Source: Isochrysis galbana
Lineage: Eukaryota > Haptophyta > Isochrysidales > Isochrysidaceae
Direction: 5' to 3'
Length of the DNA stretch: 64,000 nt
NCBI GenBank assembly: GCA_018136815.1
Contig: CM030936.1
Location: forward strand, 1,586,569-1,650,568
Made by a program: the position numbers and the translations under genes. Shown here piece by piece: positions 53,644 to 64,000 of the stretch (the first letter of the stretch is position 1; each line of letters opens with the position of its first letter). A model generated the notes under the pieces. The model made no database searches. It saw only the letters and a program-made list of their open reading frames with translations, and was not told where the DNA came from.

Positions 53644-56600
53644 CTAGAGCTCTTCCCGCCGACTCGTTCCACCAATCGGCGCATCAGGCTGCTGGGTTTC
53701 CATCGCCTCGTCGACCGCACCATTCGTCGTGGCGGCTTCGTACTCACGCTGTTGCATAAACAGCTGCACAAGCTGCTTGGCGTCGGTCGCGAGGTGTGCC
53801 GGCTTGTCCGGCCGTTCTCTCACAAAGCGTGGGAACCTGAGCCCGAGACCTTTCGACGGGTCGACTCCTTCCATCATCCCGGCGGCCGCAGTGAAGACGG
53901 GTGATAGAGATAGGGCGGCGGCACGCACCTCCCACAACACATCGGGTGGCTCACCAAGCCATATGTCGGGGGCATATTGTTGGGGCAGTCCTGGCGATGG
54001 AAGGTCAACCCAGCTAGGCGCATCGTCCGCGGAGACATCGCGCTCCCAAGCGCCAGCGCCACTTGGGACGTCATTGACGCTGCGGACGCTGCTGGCGCTC
54101 TTCGTCAACGTCACCTCGTCGCGGCCTGATACAAAGAGTCGACTGAAGGTTACGAGGTCCTCGTCAGTGAAACCCGAGCCAATCTTGCACACTGGCTGCC
54201 AGCGACCGTCCGATGCGCGAGCCGCAAGGAGGAATGCGCCAAAGCCTCCAGCCCGTCTTCCTTCCCCGGCGTATGCACCAATGGGGGCGAGATCCAGCGA
54301 GTCAGCCAGGCCGTCGACGTAGTCACGTTTGAGCTTGATCCACGAGAGAGAGCGCTTTCCAGGCTCATATGAAGAGGACAAGGGGTCCAAGCTCTTGACC
54401 TAGGACAACGGCAACGAGTCGAGGGTGAGCGCGAGATAGTCGAGCAGGGGAGGTGAGGCAAGGCCCGGGACCATGAGCGGAGCGGCCGGGCAACGTCTTC
54501 AACTCGCTGAACTTACCATGAGCCCTTCGGCGTCGAGCTCGGTCGCCCAATCGAAGGCTCTTTGGAGCTCGCTTGCAGTCGTGCCTTCAATTCCTTTCGC
54601 CATCTCAACCCGCCCCTCAACCGTACAAAGAACTGACCGCAATAGAGCTCTCCGCTCGGCCAAAGGGCGTTGGAGAAGACAGCGACCGTCGAGCGAAAGC
54701 AAGTCAAACACATAGACGCAAACGGGTATCTCTCTCATCTATGGAGCACGCACGAGAAGGGACACGGAACAGATGATTTATGCGCCAGATCACATTGAAC
54801 AGCTAGCTGCCTTCCAACTAGGCGACGAGACCGGTTCACGGTGAAGCCCAAGTGCGCGCGGCGTATGGCAATTACCCCGTAAAGCTGCGGCTGACATTGC
54901 GCACCTGTTCCCGTGTTGGCGGCTTGCGTGGTCGTGCTGCGAGCGTTTGGAATGGCAGCGGCCGTCGACTGGACGGGTCGTATGCGCACACCTACGGGGC
55001 AAGGCTAGAGGCGTCTTGGTTTGAATTTCACGCGTGGACCAAGGAAGTTGTGCGACCGAGCTGCATTCATGTAGGAATGCAGCGGATACGGGTGAGCCAG
55101 GATGCGGCGGAGCATAACTTCCACATTCTTAGGTCGCGAAGAGTCGGTCAAGGGACTCGGGTACGCTCAGCACACACACACAGGGCAAGGTGGTCTGGGC
55201 GGGCAAGAGGCCAACCAGACTACATAGGCCAACTAGTACATGGGCCCGCAAACATGGAGCCTCCGAGAGGCGTGCGGCCACTCACCTCCGCATCTAGGAT
55301 GGCACTGCCTGAAAACTTCATTGCAATCATCAACGCGTCCGCAGCGTCGGGAAACCGGCTGCTCACGTCGTCCAGTGAGCGAGCGAAAATGCGAACCGAT
55401 GTTTTCGTAGACGTTGCCGCAGTTGTGACCAACGGGGGGTACGAAGACGGGCTCGAGAGACTCGCAGTGGTCGACTCAGGAATCCAGTGCAGCTGGCATC
55501 GTTCACCATCATATTTGAGCTCGGCGACGAATGGGCTTGACTGAGAGCTTGATCCACCGCTCATGCGCATCATGACCTCGTCAATGGAGACTGCGGGGGC
55601 AGCCGCCATTGGCTGCACTGGAACTCCAGGATGAGATTCAGAGACACCAAGCTGCCACACGCCTCGCCGGTAGAGCGACCGCACGAGCGAGTGGTAACAC
55701 GGCCGAACCTGCAGGGATCGGGAATCAAGTGGCTGGATGCTTGGTTGCCTCGTGCTTTGAGCTCCCGGGCGGGGTATGGCACCACCTCACTAGAGCGCAA
55801 CATCACCGCCCGTTTCCGTCTCACCTGGAAGGCTGAATTGACTACACCAATAGCCTCTGTACGCTGCTTCCGTGTCAGTCCCAGAATCTCACGCACCCGC
55901 CGCAAGCCTTCTGCGCGAGGCCCAGCTGCAGCCCCCTTGAAGAGGGCCCGCAACTCAGCCTCGGCTATCTCCGCCTCCTTCCCGCCGACGAAGCCCAGAG
56001 AAATCAGTCGCATGATGTCGCCCATATCCACGTCGATGGCATTGTTGGGGTCCGTTTCGTTGGGATCGCGCTTAGCCGCCATTGCGGCAACCCGAAGGTC
56101 CGAATGTGACTGCCGCACTAGATCATCTACCGCTGTGGCCAGCGCCGCACCCTGCTCACCCCCTATCGAGCCGCCCACCAGTATGAGATCTGCCTGTGTT
56201 GTACGAGCGCGCTTGCCATCTAAGTCCGAGTGAGGCAGCGCCGCCTGTGCGAGGGCAGCTCGTAAAGACGCTGCTCCGAGCCCCACACGCAGCTTGCCCG
56301 CGATGGCACGCATCAGCTGTTACGGCAATGGAGGGAGCGGAGAGGTCGGTAGGGCTGTGCGCGCGTGCTACGGTCGCATTGCGTGGTCGATCTACGAGGA
56401 GTGCGAGGCACATGCTTTCGCTCAGAGCGTCTCGAGGCAACACGTTCGAACCCGCACCATTTTCGCCTCGCCCGGATGAAGGCGGCGGAGGAGCTCGCCA
56501 AGCATCTGTGGCTTGCGTGAGGCGGAGCCCTCGCCTTCGGTGGCTACAAGCGCGCGCATTAATGCAAGCACTTCGAGCACGTCCACCGTCTCTTGAGGCT

Positions 56601-57213
56601 CGCCTCGTCCATCAGCGCAAAATTTTGTTGGCTCCAGCTTGTCACGCGACTTGGCTAGTTCACGGCTAGCGAGCAGCCCGATGTCACCCAGCTCCTTGAG
56701 CTCGGCCTTGAGACGCCCAATGGTTGCCTTAGTCAGGGTAGCTCCACGGCCATTTATAGCATCTGTGTCCGCAGTGCCGCCCTCTGGCTCCAGGCGCGCA
56801 TGTACGATGGCCTCAACAAGAGCAGCAGTGCCCATCCCCAACTTAGCCGGCTTGGCAGAGGGCTCGAGCTGGAGCGTGGTCAGAGCGACGCAGGCGAGGA
56901 GCGGTTCCTCGCCAGTGCGCCACGCGTCATCAAGGACCTCGCGCATAAGCGACTCCTTGCCTAGCCGCGAGGGCTCCTCCTCGATCGCCGAGAGCTGGGC
57001 AGCCAGCCGGTAGTAAGAGAAGCGCGGCTCGCCAGCCGGCGGTGTGGGCGGCGGCAGCGCGGTGGGCGAGGTGGAAAGGAGGGCGAGGACAAGAGGAACC
57101 CGGCAGAGCGGCGCGACTGTAAGGCCGGGCGGCGGGCGGGAAGGCCGCAGCCGTGCGCTCGCGGCGGCGAGGAGTGGAGGGAGCAGTCGGAGGGAGCCGA
57201 GGGGCGGGCGCAT
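53644..57213 (-). CDS. LIG1: ATP-dependent DNA ligase, DNA ligase I type
   Basis: Six exons on the minus strand (57213-56458, 56316-55825, 55708-55286, 54991-54905, 54738-54517, 54399-53644), all in phase 0, give about 911 residues. The N-terminal DNA-binding domain is recognised by RFSYYRLAAQLSAIEEEPSR and by GEAKM joined to LMRAIAGKLRVGLG. The nucleotidyltransferase motif I is AELKYDGERCQLHW, with the adenylated Lys near residue 481. Then come PLPFQTLAARPRK, motif III VCVYVFDLLSLDGR, motif IV EGLM (split by an intron before VKSLD), motif V WIKLKRDYVDGLADSLDL, GAYAGEGRRAGGFGAF, CKIGSGFTDEDL and the final FPRFVRERPDK. It seals nicks in replication and repair. The first 50 residues (SLRLLPPLLAAASARLRPSR) look like an organelle transit peptide. 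I see no PCNA-binding box or long basic nuclear N-terminus, so an organellar form is possible. Confidence 0.93.
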
Positions 57214-57954
57214 TGAGGGAGGGCAAGGGAGGGCGGGGGAAGCAGAGAACAGGGGGGGGGATGCGGGGGAGAGGGAGGAGGAGAGGACGGCGACGGGCGC
57301 GCCGGTGTTGGGTCTGCCGCCACGGGCGCGCGGAGGAAGCAGGAGCGAGAGGGGGGGGGGGGGGGCGACGGGGAGCCCGCGGCGTGGCAGGCGGCCGGAC
57401 GACGGCGACGCGGGAGAGCCCTGGGGAGGAGTTAGATTAGGGCTCTATTATTTCATGATTACTTGTTTTCTTAACGTTGGGTTTCACAGTGACGCCCGAA
57501 CGCTCGTTCACACTGCGCTGGCTTCCAGATCAGCTCTGTCGCTGTTGGCCACGCCGCCCTGGGTCTGCCCCTGCCAGCGTCTGAGGCCTCTCCTCCCTCC
57601 TCCCTCACCTGGGTAGCCAAGGGATGCATTGAATGTGTAAGCGTATCGTGTTAAGGCGTTCGCCCGGGGGCTCACGGGGATTAGCGCGTACTTACTACTT
57701 ACGTACTTATGCTTATGCTTATGCGTGTAGAGTGTAGAGGCAGTCCACGCCTAGAGCGCAAACTCCGCCCTTGAGGCGTTTCGCCGTTGGGTTGTTGTCG
57801 ATGCATGGTAACGTGCACGGTACTTTGCATATGCCGCCCATCCAAGCCTTCTCGTAGTTATAGGTATGCGACCTGTGACCTGTTGCCTGTTGCCTGTTGA
57901 AGCGCTTGCGCTTGTTACGTGTTACGCTTCGTTGTATTGTAGGATTGCAAGGGC
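57214..57954. other. ligase upstream region and intergenic DNA
   Basis: 57215-57400 is purine-rich on the plus strand (CT on the ligase sense strand) with a run of about 14 G at 57350. 57440-57950 shows no gene; short ACTTACTACTTACGTACTTA words occur at 57690. Confidence 0.4.
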
Positions 57955-58105
57955 TCCCGGGGGGAGTAAGGGGCCCAAAGGGCACCGAATGTGTGCTAGA
58001 TAGGTGTTTTCCGGGGTTTCTACCGCTTTACTCTGGTGCATTTCCTCAATCCTGACCTTTTTATTTTGACTCCCTTAGAGTTGAAAATAGTGATTGACCG
58101 CCCTA
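57955..58105. mobile_element. right end of the TAGGGCGGTCAAACA transposon family, copy 4
   Basis: Ends in GTGATTGACCGCCCTA and carries CCTCAATCCTGACC and TTGACTCCCTTAGAGTTGAA upstream, parallel to 32912-32994 and 36880-36959. The left end is absent. Confidence 0.6.
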
Positions 58106-58320
58106 CCTAAGAGGCCAAAATACCAAGGGGGAGAACAAATGTGCTAGGAATTGGCCAGGTACTCGTACGGAGTACTCCTATTATGTCCTATCTACTCAAA
58201 GCTTTAGTGGAGTAGACGAAGGAGCGAAGCGGCGCTCAGAACCGTCGAGCTTTCCGTCAACTTCTCTCTGCTCTCTCTCCCCGTCTCTCTCCCTCGCTCT
58301 GGCGCGTCCCGCCGCCTCGA
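58106..58320 (+). promoter_or_regulatory. 5' region of the aminotransferase gene
   Basis: A CT tract (TTCTCTCTGCTCTCTCTCCC and following) lies at 58261-58298, just before the ATG at 58321. Confidence 0.4.
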
Positions 58321-59853
58321 ATGAGGCGTGGTCTGTCGAGCTTACCACCTCTGAGCACGGCGCAAAACCTGGCGCTCCGTGCGCGCCACCTCGCGCCCTC
58401 ACAGCGGCTTCACTACGAGGGGAGTGCAGCGGGGGCGCTCCACCTGGTGAGGGGAGAGCGAGCACTTCTCTTCGACGTACACGGCGTGGCTCACCTCGAC
58501 TGCGTCAACAACGTGGCACACGTGGGGCACTGCCACCCGCGCGTGGTCGCCGCCGCCGCGCGCCAGCTCTCCGCCCTCAGCACCAACTCACGCTATGCGC
58601 ACGACAACATCTCTCGGCTTGGCGCAGCCTTGACCGCCACGATGCCCGACGAGCTCTCCACCGTCTTCTTCGTCAACTCGGGCACCGAGGCGAACGACCT
58701 GGCCATGCGCTTAGTGCGGGCGCACACGCGGCGGCAGCTCATCTACTGCGTCGACGGCGCCTATCATGGCCATTCGATCGCCACACTCTCTATCTCGCCA
58801 TACTCCAAATATGCAGATGCCGAAAGGTTGGATGGCACGGCCATTCTCATGCAACCAGACCCCTTCCGGCTGCAACTATCGGAGTCAGAAACCACCTCAG
58901 CTGCACTTCGCCAGTACGAGGAGGCTCTGGACACACGGTGCGCCGCATGAGCCAACTGACTGGATGTGTAAACTGATCATGGTGTTGCACGTGCAGTGAG
59001 GCGTTTCCCACCTGCCAACCTACCCACTGCCCGTTTCATGCCGGATCACACTCCGAGCTGGGCCCCGGGCAATTCAGACTGCGATGTGCCCTCGGACGTT
59101 CCCCCTCTCCCCCCCCCTCCCCCACTCGCCCTCCTGCCCTCGCCTCCGCGCAGTCCAAACCAACCTCCAGCCGCGTACATTGTGGAGTCGATCATGTGTT
59201 GCGGAGGCCAAATCCAACTACCACACGGCTACTTGAAAGGCATGTATGAATTGACACGCTCAATGGGGGGGCTCACCATTGCCGACGAGGTGCAGACCGG
59301 TTTTGGAAGGACGGGTGATCACTACTGGGCGTTTGAGGCGCATGGCGTGGTCCCGGACGTCGTCACAATGGGCAAGCCGTTTGGTAACGGATTCCCGCTC
59401 GCTGCAGTAGTGACTACTGCAGAAGTGGCGGACTCATTCCGCTCGTCCGAGTACTTCAACACCTTTGGTGGGAACACTGTCGCATGCGCCGTGGGACTCG
59501 AAGTGCTGAGAGTCATCGAGGAGGAAGCTCTGCAAGCCAACGCGCTCTCAGTCGGCACGAGCGCATTGAGGCAGCTTCGAGCGCTTGGTGCACGCCATCC
59601 GTGCGTGGGTGATGTGCGTGGCAGGGGCCTACTCATCGGAGTCGAGCTGGTCGCCGGGAACGACGGGCACACGCCGAATCCAGAGCTCGCGAGCTCCGTG
59701 ATGCACCACATGCGCGCCAATCAAGTACTCGTGTCTACCGATGGTCCTGGTCGAAATGTCATCAAAATCAAGCCGCCGCTTTGCTTCTCAGAAGAGGATG
59801 CCGTGACGCTCGCTGCGGCCATGGACCTGGCGCTGTGCTCAATACCAACATGA
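58321..59853 (+). CDS. class III PLP aminotransferase, AGXT2L/phospholyase type
   Basis: Two exons, 58321-58937 and 59154-59853, give about 438 residues, the usual family length. Seen in order: LFDVHGVAHLDCVNNVAHVG followed by HCHP; VNSGTEANDLAMRLVR; YHGHS; ADEVQTGFGRTG; the PLP-binding Lys in VTMGKPFGNGFPL (near residue 280); and FNTFGGNTVACAVGLEVL. The phrase CVNNVAHVGHCHP is characteristic of the ethanolamine-phosphate / 5-phosphohydroxylysine phospholyases (ETNPPL, PHYKPL), which eliminate phosphate rather than transaminate. I favour that role but cannot separate the two substrates. The N-terminus (MRRGLSSLPPLSTAQNLALR) could be a mitochondrial presequence. The intron splits the domain just before PNQPPAAYIVESI. 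All key residues look intact. Confidence 0.9.
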
Positions 59854-60404
59854 TTTCTAAACGAAATCTGACTCATTCCACCCCCCAACACAAAACGTAC
59901 GAGCCGGCTGGGTAGCTCTGCCTCTTTTGCATGATAACCGTAACGGAGGGCTCACCTCGTGTCGCTCTCACACCCCACATTACGGCGTGGCGCCTATCGA
60001 ATATCAGAGAGAAAATCCGTACTAGACAAACTTATTTTGGGGGATTCTCTCTTCTAAGACTCTTCTCAGCCGGCCCGCCTTCTCTTCGCGACGTTGAGAA
60101 GAGCCAAAACGCTCTGTGGCGGAAGAATTCACCTGTAGAAGCCCGGAAGCCCCCTCTCCTGCCTGTTGCGCGCGCATGGGCTCTCTCCCCGTCTCCCCGT
60201 CTCCTACGCGCGCACTATTTCTCCCCTATCGCGCACACATGCCGTTTTGTGCCGTCCTAGCGACCCAGTCAGTCTGTGGCTCAGGCTCAGGGATCAGGGA
60301 TGGTGGTGGTGGGGGGGGGGGGGCAGTGCGACAGTGCGATGGCAAATGGCAGCCAACTATCAGCTATCAGTAACCTGATAGGGTCATGGAGCGCGCGCCG
60401 CCTT
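59854..60404. other. intergenic DNA
   Basis: The 3' flank of the aminotransferase. At 60299-60320 a G-run; at 60350-60405 AACTATCAGCTATCAGTAAC then GGTCATGGAGCGCGCGCCGC, resembling the termini at 33190-33240. No gene. Confidence 0.35.
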
Positions 60405-60560
60405 CAAGCGCAGTAGTGTACGGGGGGAGCCGCCTGATAGCGGGGGGTGGGAGGGCCGGGGGAGTGGGGGTGTAGGGTGTAGAAAATATGCTACGTGTAA
60501 GTAGCTAGTGGCTAGTGGTTCCATGCGCCGCGAGTGCGGTTAGAATATTATGATTATGAA
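60405..60560 (+). repeat. dispersed repeat R2, copy 3 (3' part)
   Basis: AGTAGTGTACGGGGGGAGCC to GCGAGTGCGGTTAGAATATT matches the last 150 bp of 41160-41470. Confidence 0.75.
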
Positions 60561-61622
60561 GTTTTTTCATGAGTCTGTTCTGTCCGTTTTCTACAGCTCG
60601 CTCACCTTCGATGGTCCACTTTCGACGGAACGCGAGCTCGGCGACGCTGCTCTCGTGAAGCAGGCGATTCTGAGCCGCCCGGCGGCAGGTTGTGTGCAGA
60701 GAGCATCAGTCCCCGTGAAGGGCGGGGATGGACTGCGGGAGTGAGCTCGCTCTCGACGCCGAGCACGGCCCCCCCCACCGGCAGGGCTTCTTCCCTCTCC
60801 GCCTCCCTTCTCCTCGCTTCTTCTCGCGCGGCCGTTTCTTGGGACTGAGAGGACTGAGCCCTGTCACCCTTCTTCTAGATCCTCGACGACGGCATCGAGT
60901 TGCGGCGCCTTCTCTTTCCCTCCCCCCCCCCCCCGCCTGCGGGGGTCGATCATGACAGATCTCCACCGCTCCATCTTCGCTCCCGTTCTCTTCCCTTCTC
61001 CCTCCCGCCCTGCGTCAACGTGGCCTCTCCTCTCCCTCCCACGACGACTTACTTTTCTCTCTATTCCCCCTGCTTCCTCGTCTAGAACTTGGTGCTTCCC
61101 TCGGTGGTCCCCGGCGCTCGCTCTCTCACCTCCGCCAGCAGAGACGGGGAGGGGCGGGGGGGGGGGGGGGGAAAGGGCTCTCTTTCCGCCCGTCGGCACC
61201 GAGCTTTCTCTAAACTGAACCTTGTGCCCCTCTTTCCCTCTCTCGTCTACCTCCGTCTCTCCTCTCTCTCTCTCTTCTCGCTGTGTCTCGCCTCTCTCTT
61301 GTGCGCCTATCTCTCTCTCTCTCTCTCCTTCCCCATCTCTCACTCTCTCGTTCATGTATGTTTGTGTTTGAAGGAGTTATACTCTACACGCGTTTGCCTT
61401 CTGTGTCTGCCTGCCTGCCTGCCTAAGTCTCCATCTTATTTATTATTCTTTCTCTGTCAATCCCTCTCGCTCACTCCTCCCTCACACACTGAACACATCC
61501 GCTCTCTCTCTCTCTCCCCTCCGCTTGCGGGGCTCGGGCGAGGGGGAGGCGGGGTGGGGCGTCTCCGCCCCGGCGCCGCCTGTCCTGCACAGCCTCTCCC
61601 TCCCGCCTCGCCTCGGCCTCCG
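60561..61622 (+). promoter_or_regulatory. long pyrimidine-rich 5' region of the PAS gene
   Basis: 60600-60640 contains CCACTTTCGACGGAACGCGA, a variant of the CTTTTGACGGAACGCGACT word at 14435 and 46388. From about 60780 to 61620 the sense strand is mostly CT, with C-runs at 60925, a G-run at 61150-61170 and (CT)n at 61310-61330 and 61500-61520. ORFs here are low-complexity. It probably holds promoter and 5' UTR, perhaps with an untranslated exon. Confidence 0.45.
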
Positions 61623-64000
61623 ATGCGTCAAGTCCTTGCTCTCGAGCGCCTCGGGCTGCCTGTGCTTCTCGGATCGGCCGAGCGGCTCCTCTTTGCCAAC
61701 CAGCTGGCGCTCACAGCGCTCGGCTACAACTCTCTCCTCCAGCTGCTCTCTGAGAAGGGCCTCCTCAGCTCGGTTATGCGCGTTGAGGGAAGCACGCGCG
61801 CACTATCGATCGAGGAGATGATCGACACGCCGCAAGGTGCTCGCACGCACAGTCCCTGGCGCGTGGAGTCAGAGAGCGCTCTCCTCGCGCCTGCTCCTGC
61901 CACCCACTTACCCCCACACTCCTGCCCCCCAGTCGTCAACCTTCTCAAGTTCGACGGCTCGAGCCGCTTGTTTACAGCGTACGCCTCGCATTGGGAAGCG
62001 AATGAGGTTGTCGTCGTGCTCTCCCCGCTTCCCAGCGATCAGGGGCCTACGATGACCAAGCCTGAGCGCCACTCGAGCTTGCGCGAGCTCAAGGCTAACC
62101 ACGAGTTGAGGGCACTCTCCAAGTCTTTGTACCCGGTCATCCTCATGAGGGACGAGATCATCACCTGGATCAATAGAGCTGCGCTCGAGACCTTCGGGTA
62201 CGCGGAGAGCAGCGAGCTGGAGGGCAAGCCTTTGACGACTGTACTGCAACACAGCGAAGCTCACACGGGCGAGCTGGCGCAGGGTGAGTGGCCCCGCCAG
62301 GAAGGTGCGGCCTGCCTGAGCGGCGCGCCGGGCGTACGCGCTTCGAGCGTCCTCCCGCCGCGCGCTACGCTCCGATGACATGCAGCCCGTCACCTTTCAT
62401 GCGGAAGCTGACCCTCCCCCATCTTCACAATGGCAACGTACAGGTGTGATGGGCCTGCGCAAGGACGGGGTGCAAGTGCCGGTACGAATATCCTGGAGTC
62501 CGTCCGGAGAGCCGGGCGAGTATATTGGTATGCTCAATTCGATGGCAGACACGCTGGCCCGCGAGCACGCTGAGTCGGAGCGCTCCGACTTCCGTCGAGT
62601 GCTGGAGACCCTCTCCGAGCCCGTCATCATGATGCGCGGTCGTCACATCGTCTCCGTAAACGCGGCGACGCTCGAGGCGTTTGGGTACGACTCAAAGGAG
62701 GAGCTTGAGGGCCAGCCGGTCACCATCCTGATGCAGCCGACTGAGGCGCAGTCGCACGACGCGTACGTCGATAGGTATGAGCAGACGGGCGAGCGCAAGA
62801 TCATCGGCAAGCCGCGCGGTGAGCTCTCGCCCATCTGCTCGCCTTTGGCGCCACAGCCCACACACTGTCGGTAGTGGGCCTTACGTGCGCATGCTGCGTC
62901 CCTTCTCACCGCTTTGCTCTCATGCACTCACTCACAGTTGTGACGGGGCGTCGCAAGGACGGCGGGGCGGTCTCGCTCACACTGTCCGTGTCACCTTGTG
63001 GTAAATGTGGCGAGTACATCGGCATCCTGTACCGGAGGACTGAGGTGGAGGCGCGCGAGCAGGCCGAGTCGGAGCGCTCCGACTTCCGTCGAGTGCTGGA
63101 GACCCTCTCTGAGCCCGTCATCATGATGCGCGGTCGTCACATCGTCTCCGTGAACGCGGCGACGCTCGAGGCGTTTGGGTACGACTCAAAGGAGGAGCTT
63201 GAGGGCCAGCCGGTCACCATCCTGATGCAGCCGACTGAGGCGCAGTCGCACGACGCGTACGTCGATAGGTATGAGCAGACGGGCGAGCGCAAGATCATCG
63301 GCAAGCCGCGCGGTGAGCCCGGCTGCCTGGCACTTTCCTGCGCTCGAGCCATGCCACGGCCGCGCCACAAATAAGCGCCTTGGCTTCATAGTGTCAATCC
63401 TTGCCCCTCGTGGGCCACTGTGCTCAAGACAGCTGCTGCATGGCCGCGGGTGCGTCGGCGCCACCTTAGTCGCCGTACCGCCACTCTTATGTGACTTGCC
63501 ACACCACTCACACGTTCGCAGTGGTCGCTGCCCGGCGAAAGGATGGATCCGAGGTCTCGCTCACACTCTCCGTCTCGCCTTGCGCAACTGCCGGTGAGTA
63601 CATCGCCATCTTGTATCGCCGATCCGACGTCGAAGCACGTATTCGTGCCGAAGCGGCAGAGGCTCGTGCCAAGGTCGAGGCGCAGTTGCAGGCGAAGGTG
63701 AACGAGCTGCTCGAATCGGAGATTGCCCGACTCCAGCTACTCATCCGCTCTGGTGGCGAAAAATCCAATACTGAGCTCGGGATCTCCCGTGAGCCAACGC
63801 TGCTCGCAGCGTGGACGGGTGAGCGCAGCTCGCCGAGTATGATCCAGGCGAAAGGCGTCCCCGAATCTATCTTCTCATGCCTCGCCGTCTACGTCAATGG
63901 GACGGGGCAAATCACCTCTTGCCGCTGGATGCACCATGGACAGGCCATTAGCCACCAGGCCACCCTGACATATGGAAGTCACGCCTTTGTGAAGGTGTTG
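61623..64000 (+). CDS. multi-PAS-domain sensor protein, 3' end outside the window
   Basis: Exons 61623-61836, 61933-62283, 62444-62818, 62938-63312 and 63522 to beyond 64000, all split in phase 1. The protein starts MRQVLALERLGLPVLLGSAE. Three PAS units are visible: SLYPVILMRDEIITWINRAA ... FGYAESSELEGKP, then twice LSEPVIMMRGRHIVSVNAAT ... FGYDSKEELEGQPVTILMQP. Each is followed, across an intron, by a PAC-like segment (RKDG...V.....SP....GEYIGIL). Short coiled linkers (AREHAESERSDFRRVLETL) join them. After the last PAC comes a coiled coil (AEARAKVEAQLQAKVNELLE) and a new region ending at the edge. The layout is that of FixL-like PAS signalling proteins; no kinase or cyclase domain is inside the window. 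Exons 3 and 4 are both 375 nt and almost identical. Confidence 0.88.

Noticed and set aside
60864-61622. ORFs in the CT-rich region before the PAS gene, including an in-frame extension from 61089
   Set aside because: Composition is pure pyrimidine-tract. The ATG at 61623 is the first that gives domain-like protein.

Overview
This window looks like nuclear DNA from a GC-rich unicellular eukaryote, most likely an alga; a haptophyte-like lineage is my guess, not a demonstration. The evidence is: short spliceosomal introns of roughly 70-250 nt with GT-AG ends (often GTGAGT/GTGCG) that interrupt recognisable domains; eukaryote-only proteins (the U3 snoRNP subunit UTP13, the m6A-writer subunit WTAP, a DNA ligase I-type enzyme); proline-rich/cysteine-rich ectodomains; long homopurine/homopyrimidine runs beside start codons; and many decayed transposable elements between genes. 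Exon boundaries below were read by eye from splice consensus, reading-frame phase and family conservation.

Layout. 1-860: an unrecognised divergent ORF pair (one runs off the left edge). 950-4225: minisatellite and an inverted LINE-like 3' end. 4226-9336 (-): nine-exon ABCG half-transporter with a Cys/Pro-rich ectodomain. 9337-11655: repeats and a second LINE-like copy. 11656-13566 (+): TraB-family protein. 13567-16236: dispersed repeats, a second copy of the minisatellite, a CTA/CTG microsatellite and the promoter side of the next gene. 16237-21343 (+): UTP13. 21344-26710: repeat-rich, two more LINE-like copies. 26711-27505 (+): WTAP. 28199-28683: an intact-looking MITE. 29074-30086 (-): TPR membrane protein. 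30380-34085: Ty1/copia fossil carrying a 2.05-kb TIR transposon with target-site duplications. 34402-35801 (+): 2-oxoglutarate/Fe(II) oxygenase. 37910-38872 (-): ankyrin protein. 39341-40178: 18-bp minisatellite. 41738-44099 (+): rhodanese/dual-specificity phosphatase/FHA fusion. 46772-50770 (+): large intronless multi-membrane-span protein with ankyrin repeats. 52430-52920: discoidin-like fragment. 53644-57213 (-): DNA ligase I-type enzyme with a transit-like N-terminus. 58321-59853 (+): class III aminotransferase (phospholyase type). 61623-64000+ (+): multi-PAS protein leaving the right edge.

The genes do not form one pathway; they are ordinary housekeeping and signalling genes scattered among repeats. 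Two nuclear RNA-processing genes (UTP13, WTAP) and a signalling fusion joining a phosphatase to an FHA domain like that of NIPP1, a nuclear PP1 regulator, are the most informative. I see no CRISPR array, rRNA or confidently recognisable tRNA. The strongest candidates for something new are the phosphatase-FHA fusion, the minisatellite block that occurs at two loci with the same ends, the near-identical tandem PAS exons, and the unknown divergent ORF pair at the left edge.
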